A stretch of 64,000 nt of DNA, from positions 352,150 to 416,149 of the forward strand of contig JACHLF010000003.1 in assembly GCA_014204435.1 (NCBI GenBank), read 5' to 3'. Shown one piece after another: positions 45,300 to 54,216 of this stretch (the stretch's first letter is position 1; each line of letters starts with the position of its first letter). A program made the translations under genes and the position numbers. Origin of the DNA: Mycobacteroides chelonae (lineage in GTDB: Bacteria; Actinomycetota; Actinomycetes; Mycobacteriales; Mycobacteriaceae). The notes beneath the pieces were generated by a model. The model searched no databases. It saw nothing but the letters and a program-made list of their open reading frames with translations, and had not been told where the DNA came from.

Positions 45300-45331
45300 T
45301 CCGTTTCCTCTGCCAGTTGGGATACGAGGGC
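45255..45331 (-). tRNA. tRNA-Leu (anticodon CAA), CCA encoded
   Basis: Reverse strand: acceptor GCCCTCG / CGAGGGC, a D arm with TCC / GGA, anticodon stem ACGGA / CCCGT with loop TTCAAAA (anticodon CAA at 45297-45295), T arm GTGAG-TTCGAAT-CTCAC, discriminator A, and CCA encoded. The variable region is only about 5 nt (GCAGT), unlike the long arm usual for leucine tRNAs. The 3' half is the integration target of the neighbouring element. Confidence 0.88.
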
Positions 45332-45455
45332 CTGGCGTTATCGGCGCTGTGACGGCCGGTGGCCGGTCGCGCGATCTCCCACTTTAAGGGATGGCGCTCG
45401 TCACTTTCACCAGGGTATCGCCGTTCACACGACCACATGCGTCACAATGGTCGCC

Positions 45456-46073
45456 ATGACCGGCCCTCAGAACACCGAACCGGCGGCACCCGCTTGCCGC
45501 GTGCTCGTCGCCGAAGACGAAGCTCTCATCCGCCTCGACCTGGTCGAGATGCTCCACGAAGAGGGCTATGACGTGGTGGGACAGGCAGGAGATGGGCAGG
45601 AAGCCGTCGACCTCGCCGAGGAGCTCAAGCCCGATCTGGTGATCATGGACGTGAAGATGCCGCGCCGCGATGGCATTGACGCCGCGTCGGAGATCGCCGC
45701 CAAGCGCATCGCCCCGATCGTGATCCTCACCGCATTCAGTCAGCGCGACCTGGTCGAGAAAGCCCGCGACGCCGGCGCCATGGCGTACCTGGTCAAGCCG
45801 TTCTCCAAGACCGACCTGGTGCCCGCCATCGAGGTGGCGGTCAGCCGTTTCGGTGAGCTCACTGCGCTGGAGAAGGAAGTTCAGACGCTGGCCGAGAGGC
45901 TAGAGACCCGCAAGCTGGTCGAGCGCGCCAAGGGTGTCCTGCAGTCCACCCAGGGTCTCACCGAACCCGAGGCCTTCAAATGGATCCAGCGCGCCGCCAT
46001 GGACCGCCGCACCACCATGAAACGCGTTGCCGAAGTGGTGCTGGAAACGCTGGATACCGACGCGCCCAGCTGA
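45456..46073 (+). CDS. pdtaR: ANTAR-type response regulator PdtaR
   Basis: 205 residues. The receiver domain (about 17-130) has 'VLVAEDEALIRLDLVEMLHE', the phospho-Asp in 'DLVIMDVKMPRRDG' and the Lys in 'MAYLVKPFSKTDL'. The C-terminal ANTAR domain has 'RLETRKLVERAKGVLQSTQG', 'LTEPEAFKWIQRAAMDRRTT' and 'MKRVAEVVLETL'. ANTAR proteins bind paired RNA hairpins and act as antiterminators when phosphorylated; in M. tuberculosis PdtaS is the partner kinase. ATG 45456 ('MTGPQ') matches the M. tuberculosis start better than ATG 45447. Confidence 0.96.
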   Translation: MTGPQNTEPAAPACRVLVAEDEALIRLDLVEMLHEEGYDVVGQAGDGQEAVDLAEELKPDLVIMDVKMPRRDGIDAASEIAAKRIAPIVILTAFSQRDLVEKARDAGAMAYLVKPFSKTDLVPAIEVAVSRFGELTALEKEVQTLAERLETRKLVERAKGVLQSTQGLTEPEAFKWIQRAAMDRRTTMKRVAEVVLETLDTDAPS

Positions 46074-46170
46074 AACTGAGGTAAGCACTGCGCGTTGCCT
46101 CCTGGTTGGCTATGTTTTCTGATCAGCGATTTTGTTTCGACTTGTCGGCCCCAGCCATTCGGAGGTAATC

Positions 46171-47355
46171 ATGCGTGCACGCGCGAGTGTGTTGATGCTG
46201 GGCGCGGTAACCCTCGCTCTAGCCGGTTGTCAGACCGGTTCCCAGTCGGATGACTCCAATCAGACCAATCTGAAGATCTCGCCGCTGGTTCAGATCGCCC
46301 AGGACGGCAGTGAAGTGCCTGCGTCCAACGCGACGTCGCCAGCCGACCCCACCGGTGATGGAAAAGCGCAGTGCACCAATGTTTCTCTGGCTATGGCCGG
46401 TGCGCTCAACGGCCCCGACGCGGCGCTCGGGATCAATATCCTCGACGGCGCGAAGCTGGCGGTCGACAAGCACAATGCCGCTAATCCGGGATGTCAGGTT
46501 GAACTCCGCGAGTTCGACACCGAGGGCCTGCCCCAGAATGCGAGCAACATAGCTCCGCAAATCATCGGCGACCCGACCATCATCGGGCTCATCGGCCCGG
46601 GGTTCTCCGGGGAGACCAAGTCGACGGGCCAGATCTTCAGCGAGGCGGGTCTGGTATCCACCACCGCCTCTGCCACCAATGTCACGCTCACCCGGCAGGG
46701 GTGGAAGACGTTCTTCCGCGGCCTTGCCAACGACGGGGTACAAGGTCCGGCTGTCGCCAACTACCTCAAGAAGACACTGGGGCAGAAGAAGATCTGCGTG
46801 GTCGACGACAGTACCGACTATGGATCCGGCTTGGCCAACGCCGTGCGCGAGACGCTCGGAAACGACTGCAATGCCTCCGTGAAGAAGGGGGACAAGGACT
46901 TCTCCGCGGCCGTCACGCAGCTACAGAACGCGACACCGGATGCGGTGTTCTTCGGCGGCTACTACGCGGAAGCGGCGCCGTTGGTGCAGCAGCTGCGCAA
47001 CGCCGGGGTCACCGCGACCTTCGTATCCGCCGACGGCACCAAGGATATGGAGTTCGTCAAGCAGGCGGGGGACTCTTCCAAGGATGCGCTGCTGTCCTGC
47101 CCGTGCGGGCCAGCCTCTGATTCCTTTGCCAAGGAGTACACCGCGAGGTTCAACCAGGAACCGGGGACATACAGCACGGAGGGATACGACCTGGCCACGA
47201 TCCTGCTCAAGGGAATCGACGCGGGAAAGACCACTCGTGCCGGCCTGCTCGAGTGGGTCCGGAGCTACCAGGGGCAAGGTGTGGCGCGTGAATACAAGTG
47301 GAACGAGAGCGGTGAGCTAACCTCAACACTCATCTGGGTATATAAGGTCACGTAG
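46171..47355 (+). CDS. livJ: Branched-chain amino acid ABC transporter, substrate-binding lipoprotein
   Basis: 394 residues. 'MRARASVLMLGAVTLALAGC' is a lipoprotein signal with lipobox L-A-G-C. The periplasmic-binding fold type I has 'MAGALNGPDAALGINILDGA', 'IIGLIGPGFSGETKSTGQIF', 'LVSTTASATNVTLTR' and 'KICVVDDSTDYGSGLANAVR'. ATG 46171 follows GGAGGT; the frame is open from 46132. First gene of a five-gene operon; the symbol reflects the family, and the true ligand could be another amino acid. Confidence 0.9.
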   Translation: MRARASVLMLGAVTLALAGCQTGSQSDDSNQTNLKISPLVQIAQDGSEVPASNATSPADPTGDGKAQCTNVSLAMAGALNGPDAALGINILDGAKLAVDKHNAANPGCQVELREFDTEGLPQNASNIAPQIIGDPTIIGLIGPGFSGETKSTGQIFSEAGLVSTTASATNVTLTRQGWKTFFRGLANDGVQGPAVANYLKKTLGQKKICVVDDSTDYGSGLANAVRETLGNDCNASVKKGDKDFSAAVTQLQNATPDAVFFGGYYAEAAPLVQQLRNAGVTATFVSADGTKDMEFVKQAGDSSKDALLSCPCGPASDSFAKEYTARFNQEPGTYSTEGYDLATILLKGIDAGKTTRAGLLEWVRSYQGQGVAREYKWNESGELTSTLIWVYKVT

Positions 47356-47386
47356 GACATTCGAGGGGACTAGGGCTCAGCGGCAA

Positions 47387-48457
47387 ATGATTTCGGGGTG
47401 GATGGCCCAGACGGGTGTGCAAGCCAGCACAATTTCGTTCGATCTGCACGGTTTGTGGAGCAGCATCGGGCAGCTGACGATCGACGGTTTGGCATGGGGA
47501 GCCATCTACGCGTTGGTCGCGGTGGGCTACACGCTGGTCTTCGGGGTGTTGCGGCTCATCAACTTCGCGCACTCCGAGGTCTTCATGCTGGGCATGTTCG
47601 GCGCGTACTTCGCGCTGGACGTGATACTTGGCTTCTCACCGGGTGGCAACGCCTACAACAAGGGTGCATTGCTGACGGTGCTGTATCTCGGTGTCGCGAT
47701 GCTGATCGCGATGGCGGTGTCGGCCACGACGGCGCTGGGGTTGGAAGCGGTCGCCTACCGTCCGCTGCGCCGCCGAGGTGCACGCCCGTTGACTTTCTTG
47801 ATCACGGCCATCGGGATGTCCTTCGTCATCCAGGAGTTCGTGCATTTCGTGCTTCCGAAGATCCTCAAGGGCTACGGCGGCAGCAACGCGCAGCAGCCGA
47901 TCCGCTTGGTGACACCCAGACCGGTGTGGACGTTCGGTCCTTTCCACGTGGGCGGTCATCACATCCCGTTCCAGGCCACCATCACCAACGTCACCGTCGT
48001 CGTGGTGGCCGCGGCATTGGTGCTTGCCCTGCTGACCGACATCGCGATCAACCACACCAAGTTCGGCCGTGGTATTCGGGCCGTGGCGCAGGATTCGACG
48101 ACGGCGACCCTGATGGGTGTGTCCCGTGAGCGCATCATCATGACCACGTTCGTCATCGGCGGCCTGCTGGCCGGCGCCGCGGCATTGCTGTACACCCTGA
48201 AGGTCCCGCAGGGCATCATCTACTCCGGCGGATTTCTCTTGGGTATCAAGGCATTCTCTGCCGCTGTGCTCGGTGGGATCGGTAATCTTCGCGGTGCGCT
48301 ACTGGGCGGCCTGCTGCTGGGCGTCATGGAGAACTACGGACAGGCCGTGTTCGGAACCCAATGGCGTGACGTGGTGGCATTCGTCCTGTTGGTGCTAGTA
48401 CTGATGTTCCGTCCCACCGGTATTCTCGGTGAGAGCTTAGGTCGGGCCAAGGCATGA
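47387..48457 (+). CDS. livH: Branched-chain amino acid ABC permease LivH
   Basis: 356 residues, about eight to ten transmembrane helices. 'IDGLAWGAIYALVAVGYTLV' and 'VLRLINFAHSEVFMLGMFGA' are the LivH signature at the N terminus; 'AVAQDSTTATLMGVSRERII' is the cytoplasmic EAA-like loop contacting the ATPases. ATG 47387 was taken; ATG 47402 is possible. It overlaps livM by 4 bp (ATGA). Confidence 0.93.
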   Translation: MISGWMAQTGVQASTISFDLHGLWSSIGQLTIDGLAWGAIYALVAVGYTLVFGVLRLINFAHSEVFMLGMFGAYFALDVILGFSPGGNAYNKGALLTVLYLGVAMLIAMAVSATTALGLEAVAYRPLRRRGARPLTFLITAIGMSFVIQEFVHFVLPKILKGYGGSNAQQPIRLVTPRPVWTFGPFHVGGHHIPFQATITNVTVVVVAAALVLALLTDIAINHTKFGRGIRAVAQDSTTATLMGVSRERIIMTTFVIGGLLAGAAALLYTLKVPQGIIYSGGFLLGIKAFSAAVLGGIGNLRGALLGGLLLGVMENYGQAVFGTQWRDVVAFVLLVLVLMFRPTGILGESLGRAKA

Positions 48458-49623
48458 GCGCCCCGCGCGCCCTGGCACCGGGCGACTGGATACGCCGGTG
48501 GTGGTCCGAGTTAGCCCGCCCCGTGCAATGGGCCTACGGCCTCGTCGGATTCGCGCTCCTGGCGGTGCTTCCGGTGTGCAAGATCCCGTACCTGGACACT
48601 CCCAACACCAGCTTCGGCGGAGTGATGGCCCAATTCGCGATGGTCGCCCTCATCGCGATAGGTCTCAATGTCGTTGTGGGGCAAGCAGGATTGCTGGATC
48701 TGGGATACGTCGGGTTCTACGCCATCGGCGCATACACGGTGGCCCTGCTCACCAGTCCGGACAGTCCGTGGAATCAGATGGGAACTTCGGCGTTCTTCAG
48801 CTCGGACTGGGCGTGGTTGTCCTGTCTGCCCATCGCCGTGGCCATCACCGCCTGCTTCGGCCTGCTGCTGGGCATGCCCACTCTGCGGCTCCGGGGGGAC
48901 TACTTGGCCGTTGTGACGCTGGGATTCGGCGAGATCATCCGGTTGCTCGCCGATAACCTAGAGGTCACCAACGGACCGCGCGGTCTGCACAAGGTCGCCT
49001 ATCCGCACATGGGGGAGCAGTACGTCCGCAGCGGGGTCTTCTCCAGCGCGAATTCGGTTGGGCACCTGAACTATGGCGTGTGGTGGTACTGGTTGGGGCT
49101 CTGCCTGATCGCGGTGGTGCTGGTGTTGATGGGCAATCTGGAGCGCAGCCGGGTGGGGCGCTCGTGGGTGGCCATCCGGGAGGACGAGGACGCCGCCGAG
49201 ATGATGGGCGTGCCCACATTTCGGTTCAAGTTGTGGGCCTTTGTGATTGGCGCGAGTATCGGTGGACTCTCCGGTGCCCTGTACGCGGGCCAGGTCCAAT
49301 ACGTGGCGTCTCCCACCTTCAACATCATCAACTCGATGCTGTTCCTGTGTGCCGTCGTGCTGGGCGGGCAGGGCAACAAACTCGGCGTGGTCTTTGGCGC
49401 CTTCATCATCGTGTACCTGCCGAATCGTCTACTCGGTGTTCAGGTGCAGGGCGTTGATCTGGGCAATCTGAAGTATCTGTTCTTCGGATTGGCACTGGTT
49501 GTGCTGATGGTCTTTCGCCCACAGGGCTTGTTCCCCGCTCATCAGAAGCTGATGGCCTACTGGCGCAAAACATCTGGGCGATTGGGCACCAAGAAACCCG
49601 ATGAAGCCGAGGCAACGGCATGA
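48454..49623 (+). CDS. livM: Branched-chain amino acid ABC permease LivM
   Basis: 389 residues with about ten helices. 'VALIAIGLNVVVGQAGLLDL' and 'GYVGFYAIGAYTVALLTSP' form the LivM signature; 'VAIREDEDAAEMMGVPTFRF' is the coupling loop. 'LRLRGDYLAVVTLGFGEIIR' is also typical. The C-terminal tail is polar. ATGA overlaps at both ends tie it to livH and livG. Confidence 0.93.
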   Translation: MSAPRALAPGDWIRRWWSELARPVQWAYGLVGFALLAVLPVCKIPYLDTPNTSFGGVMAQFAMVALIAIGLNVVVGQAGLLDLGYVGFYAIGAYTVALLTSPDSPWNQMGTSAFFSSDWAWLSCLPIAVAITACFGLLLGMPTLRLRGDYLAVVTLGFGEIIRLLADNLEVTNGPRGLHKVAYPHMGEQYVRSGVFSSANSVGHLNYGVWWYWLGLCLIAVVLVLMGNLERSRVGRSWVAIREDEDAAEMMGVPTFRFKLWAFVIGASIGGLSGALYAGQVQYVASPTFNIINSMLFLCAVVLGGQGNKLGVVFGAFIIVYLPNRLLGVQVQGVDLGNLKYLFFGLALVVLMVFRPQGLFPAHQKLMAYWRKTSGRLGTKKPDEAEATA

Positions 49624-50549
49624 CCGAGCCTGAGAACTCCACATCCGACGACGAGCAGGTCTCCACCGAACTCTTCGAGTCCGAAGCGGGCCAAGCCGAG
49701 GACGTCGAGGTCGGTTCGGCCGAACCCGAGGTGCTGCTTGAGGTCAGGGAACTGACCCTCAAATTCGGCGGTCTGCAGGCGCTCGACGGGGTGAGCTTCG
49801 ACATCCGTCGCGGCGAGATCCTGGGCCTGGTCGGCCCGAACGGTGCGGGCAAGACCACCTGCTTCAACGCCATCACCGGCGTATACAAACCGACCTCCGG
49901 CAGCATCGTGTTCAACGGCAAGCCGCTACGCAGGTTGCGGCGCCATCAGATCACTCGCCGTGGGATCGCCCGCACGTTCCAGAACATTCGGCTGTTCGGG
50001 GAGATGACGGCACTGGAGAATGTCGCGGTGGGAACCGATGCGCGCCATAAGACCTCGGTCCTGGGCGCCCTGCTGCGCACCCCGAGGCACCGCCGCGAGG
50101 AACACTATGCCCTGGACGTGGGAATGGGACTACTCGACTTCGTCGGCATCGCCGACGTGGCGGACATCAAGGCCAAGAATCTGCCGTACGGCAGCCAGCG
50201 CAGACTTGAGATCGCACGGGCCCTGGCCACCGAGCCCAAGCTGCTGTGCCTGGACGAGCCGGCGGCCGGCTTCACACCCAGCGAGAAGGAATCGCTGATC
50301 GAACTCATCCAGCGCATCCGCGATTACGGATACACGGTGCTGCTCATCGAGCACGATATGAAGCTGGTCATGGGCGTGACCGATCGGATCGTCGTCCTCG
50401 AATTCGGCAGGAAGATCGCGGACGGCCTGCCCATCGAGGTCAGAAACGACCCTGCCGTGATCGAGGCGTACCTGGGCGTCGCCGATGAGGACCTCCATGG
50501 GCCCGGTTGGCTCGACTCGTCCGCAACCGACACCGAAAGCGAGAGGTAG
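49620..50549 (+). CDS. livG: Branched-chain amino acid ABC ATPase LivG
   Basis: 309 residues, longer than usual because of an acidic N-terminal extension of about 38 residues. Walker A '[20 protein letters not shown]', Q-loop '[20 protein letters not shown]', signature region '[20 protein letters not shown]' (reads L-P-Y-G-S-Q rather than L-S-G-G-Q, common in LivG), Walker B '[20 protein letters not shown]'. H-loop '[20 protein letters not shown]'. Stop codon abuts the livF ATG. Confidence 0.93.
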   Translation: MTEPENSTSDDEQVSTELFESEAGQAEDVEVGSAEPEVLLEVRELTLKFGGLQALDGVSFDIRRGEILGLVGPNGAGKTTCFNAITGVYKPTSGSIVFNGKPLRRLRRHQITRRGIARTFQNIRLFGEMTALENVAVGTDARHKTSVLGALLRTPRHRREEHYALDVGMGLLDFVGIADVADIKAKNLPYGSQRRLEIARALATEPKLLCLDEPAAGFTPSEKESLIELIQRIRDYGYTVLLIEHDMKLVMGVTDRIVVLEFGRKIADGLPIEVRNDPAVIEAYLGVADEDLHGPGWLDSSATDTESER

Positions 50550-51275
<726 letters not shown>

Positions 51276-51310
51276 GTTCGGCCGGTACAGCCCACGCCCC
51301 GCGCTCAGGG

Positions 51311-51858
51311 TCAGGTCATCCGCACCCAGACCCCAGCACCAGTAGGGTAGTGGTCACCACATACCAGATACCACGGCCACCATCCGATAATCGCGCTACG
51401 CCGGCCGCATGCCTCGCTCCGCCCCAGGCGAGGTAGATGGCTGCCCACACGACCAGCAGATGTATCGACCACTACGCGAGGAAATTCGATACCGGGAAAA
51501 TCCGGCCCCGTCAGGACCGGCGAGATCGGCGCCTGGCTACTGAGCACCAGGCCCCAGTAGTACGTCAACACGTACGCCCAGTGTCGCTGTGACCACAGGG
51601 CATAGGTGCCGACCATCGTCGCGAACTCGGTGAGACGCAGCGGCACGGACATGTCCAGGCGTGGCGGGATCAGCCCCACCACCAGGATCACCGCGTAGAT
51701 CGCCGCCAACGCCCCGCTCCCGGCCAAACACGCGCGCCTGGAATCCAGTTTGTCTGCGCCCCAACCACACCAGGACCATCGCGCCGAGCACGAACGCGGT
51801 GATATGCGACGGGCTGTACTGAGGGAACTCCCGTAGCGCAATCGCTGATCGTCGCCCG
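51311..51858 (-). pseudogene. TIGR02206/YwaF-type membrane protein, decayed
   Basis: The homology crosses three frames. 'REFPQYSPSHITAFVLGAMV' and 'LVWLGRRQTGFQARVFGR' (about 51858-51750) read in one; 'AAIYAVILVVGLIPPRLDMS', 'VPLRLTEFATMVGTYALWSQ' and 'HWAYVLTYYWGLVLSSQ' in a second; 'WSIHLLVVWAAIYLAWGG' in a third; and the last part returns to the second frame ('WWPWYLVCG'). A stretch between 'YLAWGG' and 'PWPWYLV' is also missing. At least three disruptions, so not functional. Confidence 0.8.
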
Positions 51859-51861
51859 AGG

Positions 51862-53067
51862 CTATCGGGCGACGATCACCGACGAGCCGTTGCCGAACAA
51901 GCCCTGGTTGGCCGTGATACCGACCCGCGCACCCTCGACCTGGCGGTCTCCGGCTTGCCCGCGCAGCTGCCAGGTCAGCTCACACACCTGCGCGATGGCC
52001 TGCGCCGGAATGGCCTCACCGAAGCATGCCAAGCCGCCGGAGGCGTTCACAGGAACCCGGCCCCCGACTGTGGTGGCACCACTGCGCAGCAGCTTTTCAC
52101 CGTCCCCCTTGGGACACAGACCCAGGTGTTCGTACCAGTCGAGCTCCAGAGCCGTCGAAAGGTCGTATACCTCGGCAAGGCTTATGTCCTCGGGTCCGAT
52201 ACCTGCCTCGGCATAGGCCGCGTCGACGATCTGATCCTTGAACACGCGCTCCGGTGCCGGCACTACCGCAGTGGAATCGGTTGCGATATCAGGTAGTTCG
52301 GGGAGGTGCTGCGGATACTTGGGGGTGATGGTCGCTACCGCACGCACCGACGGCACACCCTCTACCGTACCAAGATGTTTCTTGGCGAAGTCGGCGCTGG
52401 CCACGATGACCGCCGCCGCGCCGTCGCTGGTCGCACAGATGTCCAGTAGCCGCAGCGGATCTGACACCACCGGGCTGGCCAGTACGTCCTCGACCGAAGA
52501 CTCCTTGCGGAAGCGGGCATTCGGGTTGTTGAGGCCGTGTCGCGAGTTCTTGACCTTCACCTGTGCGAAGTCCTCGGCAGTCGCACCATAGAGGTCCATC
52601 CGGCGCCGCGCGAGCATCGCGAAGTACACCGGGTTGGTGGCACCGATGAGGTGGAAGCGCTGCCAGTCCGGGTCCGCCTTGCGCTCGCCGCCGACAGGGG
52701 CGAAGAATCCCTTGGGGGTTGTGTCCGCCCCGATGACCAATGCCACATCGCAGAATCCGGCAAGAATCTGGGCGCGCGCACTCTGCAATGCCTGGGAGCC
52801 GCTGGCGCACGCCGCGTAGGTGGAACTGATCGGCACGCCGTTCCAGCCGAGTTTCTGAGCGAAAGTCGAGCCGGCGATGAAGCCGGGATAGCCATTGCGA
52901 ATGGTGTCCGCGCCGGCAACGAATTGAATTTGGCGCCAGTCCAATCCAGCGTCGTGCAGTGCGGTGCGGGCGGCCGCGACACCGTACTCGGTGAAGTCCC
53001 GCCCCCACTTGCCCCACGGGTGCATACCCGCACCGAGGATGTAGACCGGATCCGGGGTGCGGCTCAT
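51862..53067 (-). CDS. Thiolase-fold lipid-transfer protein/acetyl-CoA acetyltransferase
   Basis: 401 residues matching the Rv1627c-type SCP-x/thiolase-like family. 'VYILGAGMHPWGKWGRDFTE', 'ISSTYAACASGSQALQSARA' (nucleophile Cys in A-A-C-A-S-G), 'DFAQVKVKNSRHGLNNPNAR', 'DICATSDGAAAVIVASADFA' and 'GGRVPVNASGGLACFGEAIP'. Such proteins act with a DUF35 partner in acyl-CoA side-chain chemistry; sterol or lipid degradation is plausible. ATG 53067 overlaps the DUF35 stop codon (ATGA). Confidence 0.93.
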   Translation of the reverse strand: MSRTPDPVYILGAGMHPWGKWGRDFTEYGVAAARTALHDAGLDWRQIQFVAGADTIRNGYPGFIAGSTFAQKLGWNGVPISSTYAACASGSQALQSARAQILAGFCDVALVIGADTTPKGFFAPVGGERKADPDWQRFHLIGATNPVYFAMLARRRMDLYGATAEDFAQVKVKNSRHGLNNPNARFRKESSVEDVLASPVVSDPLRLLDICATSDGAAAVIVASADFAKKHLGTVEGVPSVRAVATITPKYPQHLPELPDIATDSTAVVPAPERVFKDQIVDAAYAEAGIGPEDISLAEVYDLSTALELDWYEHLGLCPKGDGEKLLRSGATTVGGRVPVNASGGLACFGEAIPAQAIAQVCELTWQLRGQAGDRQVEGARVGITANQGLFGNGSSVIVAR

Positions 53068-53504
53068 GCGGAAACCTTCTTCCATGCGTAGACCAGGCGC
53101 TGCACGCCCTCGGCGTCGGTGTAGAGCGGCTCCACGGCGAGCTCCATCGTCTGGCCGACTTTGAGGTCCGCGGCGCCGGTGCCCGTCACCACCTTGCCGA
53201 GCACGATGATGCCCTCGGCCGCGAGCTCGACCGCTGCGATCGCGTACGGCTCGTAGGGATCGGATGCCGGATACGGGGGCGGCGGTGCGTACTGGTTCTC
53301 CGTGTAGCTCCAGACCGTGCCCCGCGAGGAAAGCGGCACCTGGTCCAGGACATCGCTGTCGCAGCCCGGGTTGGGGCAGTTGTTGGCACGTGGCGGAAAC
53401 ACGACGGTGGCGCACTGCGTGCACTTGCCGCCGATCAGATGCAGCTGGCCGGATGCGTCGGTGTCGAACCAGCCGTCGACGGCGGGGGCTTGGTCTGTAG
53501 GCAC
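53064..53504 (-). CDS. DUF35 OB-fold acyl-CoA-associated protein with zinc ribbon
   Basis: 146 residues. The zinc ribbon is 'GGKCTQCATVVFPPRANNCP' with 'NPGCDSDV' (four Cys). The OB-fold follows, with 'SRGTVWSYTENQYAPPPPYP' and 'YAIAAVELAAEGIIVLGKVV'. DUF35 proteins pair with thiolase-like or hydratase proteins, bringing CoA substrates. GTG 53504 start, coupled to the thiolase gene, the same order as in M. tuberculosis. Confidence 0.93.
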   Translation of the reverse strand: MPTDQAPAVDGWFDTDASGQLHLIGGKCTQCATVVFPPRANNCPNPGCDSDVLDQVPLSSRGTVWSYTENQYAPPPPYPASDPYEPYAIAAVELAAEGIIVLGKVVTGTGAADLKVGQTMELAVEPLYTDAEGVQRLVYAWKKVSA

Positions 53505-53541
53505 CAGGTCAGATTACCCATGCTGATGCACGAATTGAAAC

Positions 53542-53763
53542 GTGTGTCAGTTTTGGGGTCCCGCCTGGTGGGATCATGGCCGAAACGGGGAGTCCTTCGG
53601 TACGAACTTCTCGCGCGTGGAGTACGCGCTCACGCCACTGGGCGTCGATCTGCATGGCATCTGCGCCGCACTGGTGCGCTGGGCGCGGACGCACCATGAG
53701 GAGATCCGCAGTCACAGAACCGTGTTCGACTTCGCCCTTGTCAACGCACTGGTGGCGAAGTAG
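53542..53763 (+). pseudogene. HxlR-family regulator, C-terminal remnant
   Basis: 'VEYALTPLGVDLHGICAALV' followed by 'RWARTHHEEIRSH' is the closing wing-and-helix of HxlR transcription factors. The HTH that should precede it is absent; the upstream reading is unrelated. Only the last third of such a gene survives. Confidence 0.7.
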
Positions 53764-53773
53764 CGACGTATTC

Positions 53774-54174
53774 ATGGGTATGGGTATCGCGTTCAACCAC
53801 ACCATCGTCTATTCCCGTGGCCGCGATGAGTCCGCGCGCTTCTTTGCCGAGCTCTTCGGGTTACCGGCCGCACAAGAATTTCGGCCCGTTCCTCAACGGT
53901 CCCGCTGCCGTACGGCGCAAACCTGGATTTCGCGACCGCCGACGCGGCAACGATCACCCCACAGCACCATGCCTTCTTGGTCGGAGACGACGACTTCGAC
54001 CAAGATCTACGGCCGGATCGCCGAGTGAGGCATCGAACACTGGACAGACCCGCGGGCCCAGCGCCCCGACCAGATCAAATCATCACGACGGCGGCCGCTG
54101 CGTGTATGTCCAGGACCCGTCGGGGCATTACCCGGCAATCATCACCACAGCGTGCGGAGCAGGGGGGATGCGCC
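53774..54174 (+). pseudogene. VOC-superfamily (glyoxalase-like) protein, multiply frameshifted
   Basis: Starts 'MGMGIAFNHTIVYSRGRDES' and 'ARFFAELFGLPAA', a typical first VOC strand-helix. Then 'GPFLNGP' in one frame, 'PYGANLDFATADAATITPQH' and 'HAFLVGDDDFDQ' in another, 'IYGRIAE' and 'CVYVQDPSGHY' in others. At least four frame changes within 400 bp. It follows the HxlR remnant, so the pair may have been one regulator-enzyme unit. Confidence 0.8.
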
Positions 54175-54204
54175 GGGGTCGTCGGTGCTGTCGCACCCGT
54201 TGCC

Positions 54205-54210
54205 TAGGGT
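54205..54210 (+). promoter_or_regulatory. -10 box TAGGGT of polA, leaderless transcript predicted
   Basis: TAGGGT is followed by six bases and the GTG start of polA; no Shine-Dalgarno sequence is present. The spacing places the transcription start at the GTG. Confidence 0.55.
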
Positions 54211-54216
54211 AGGTGT

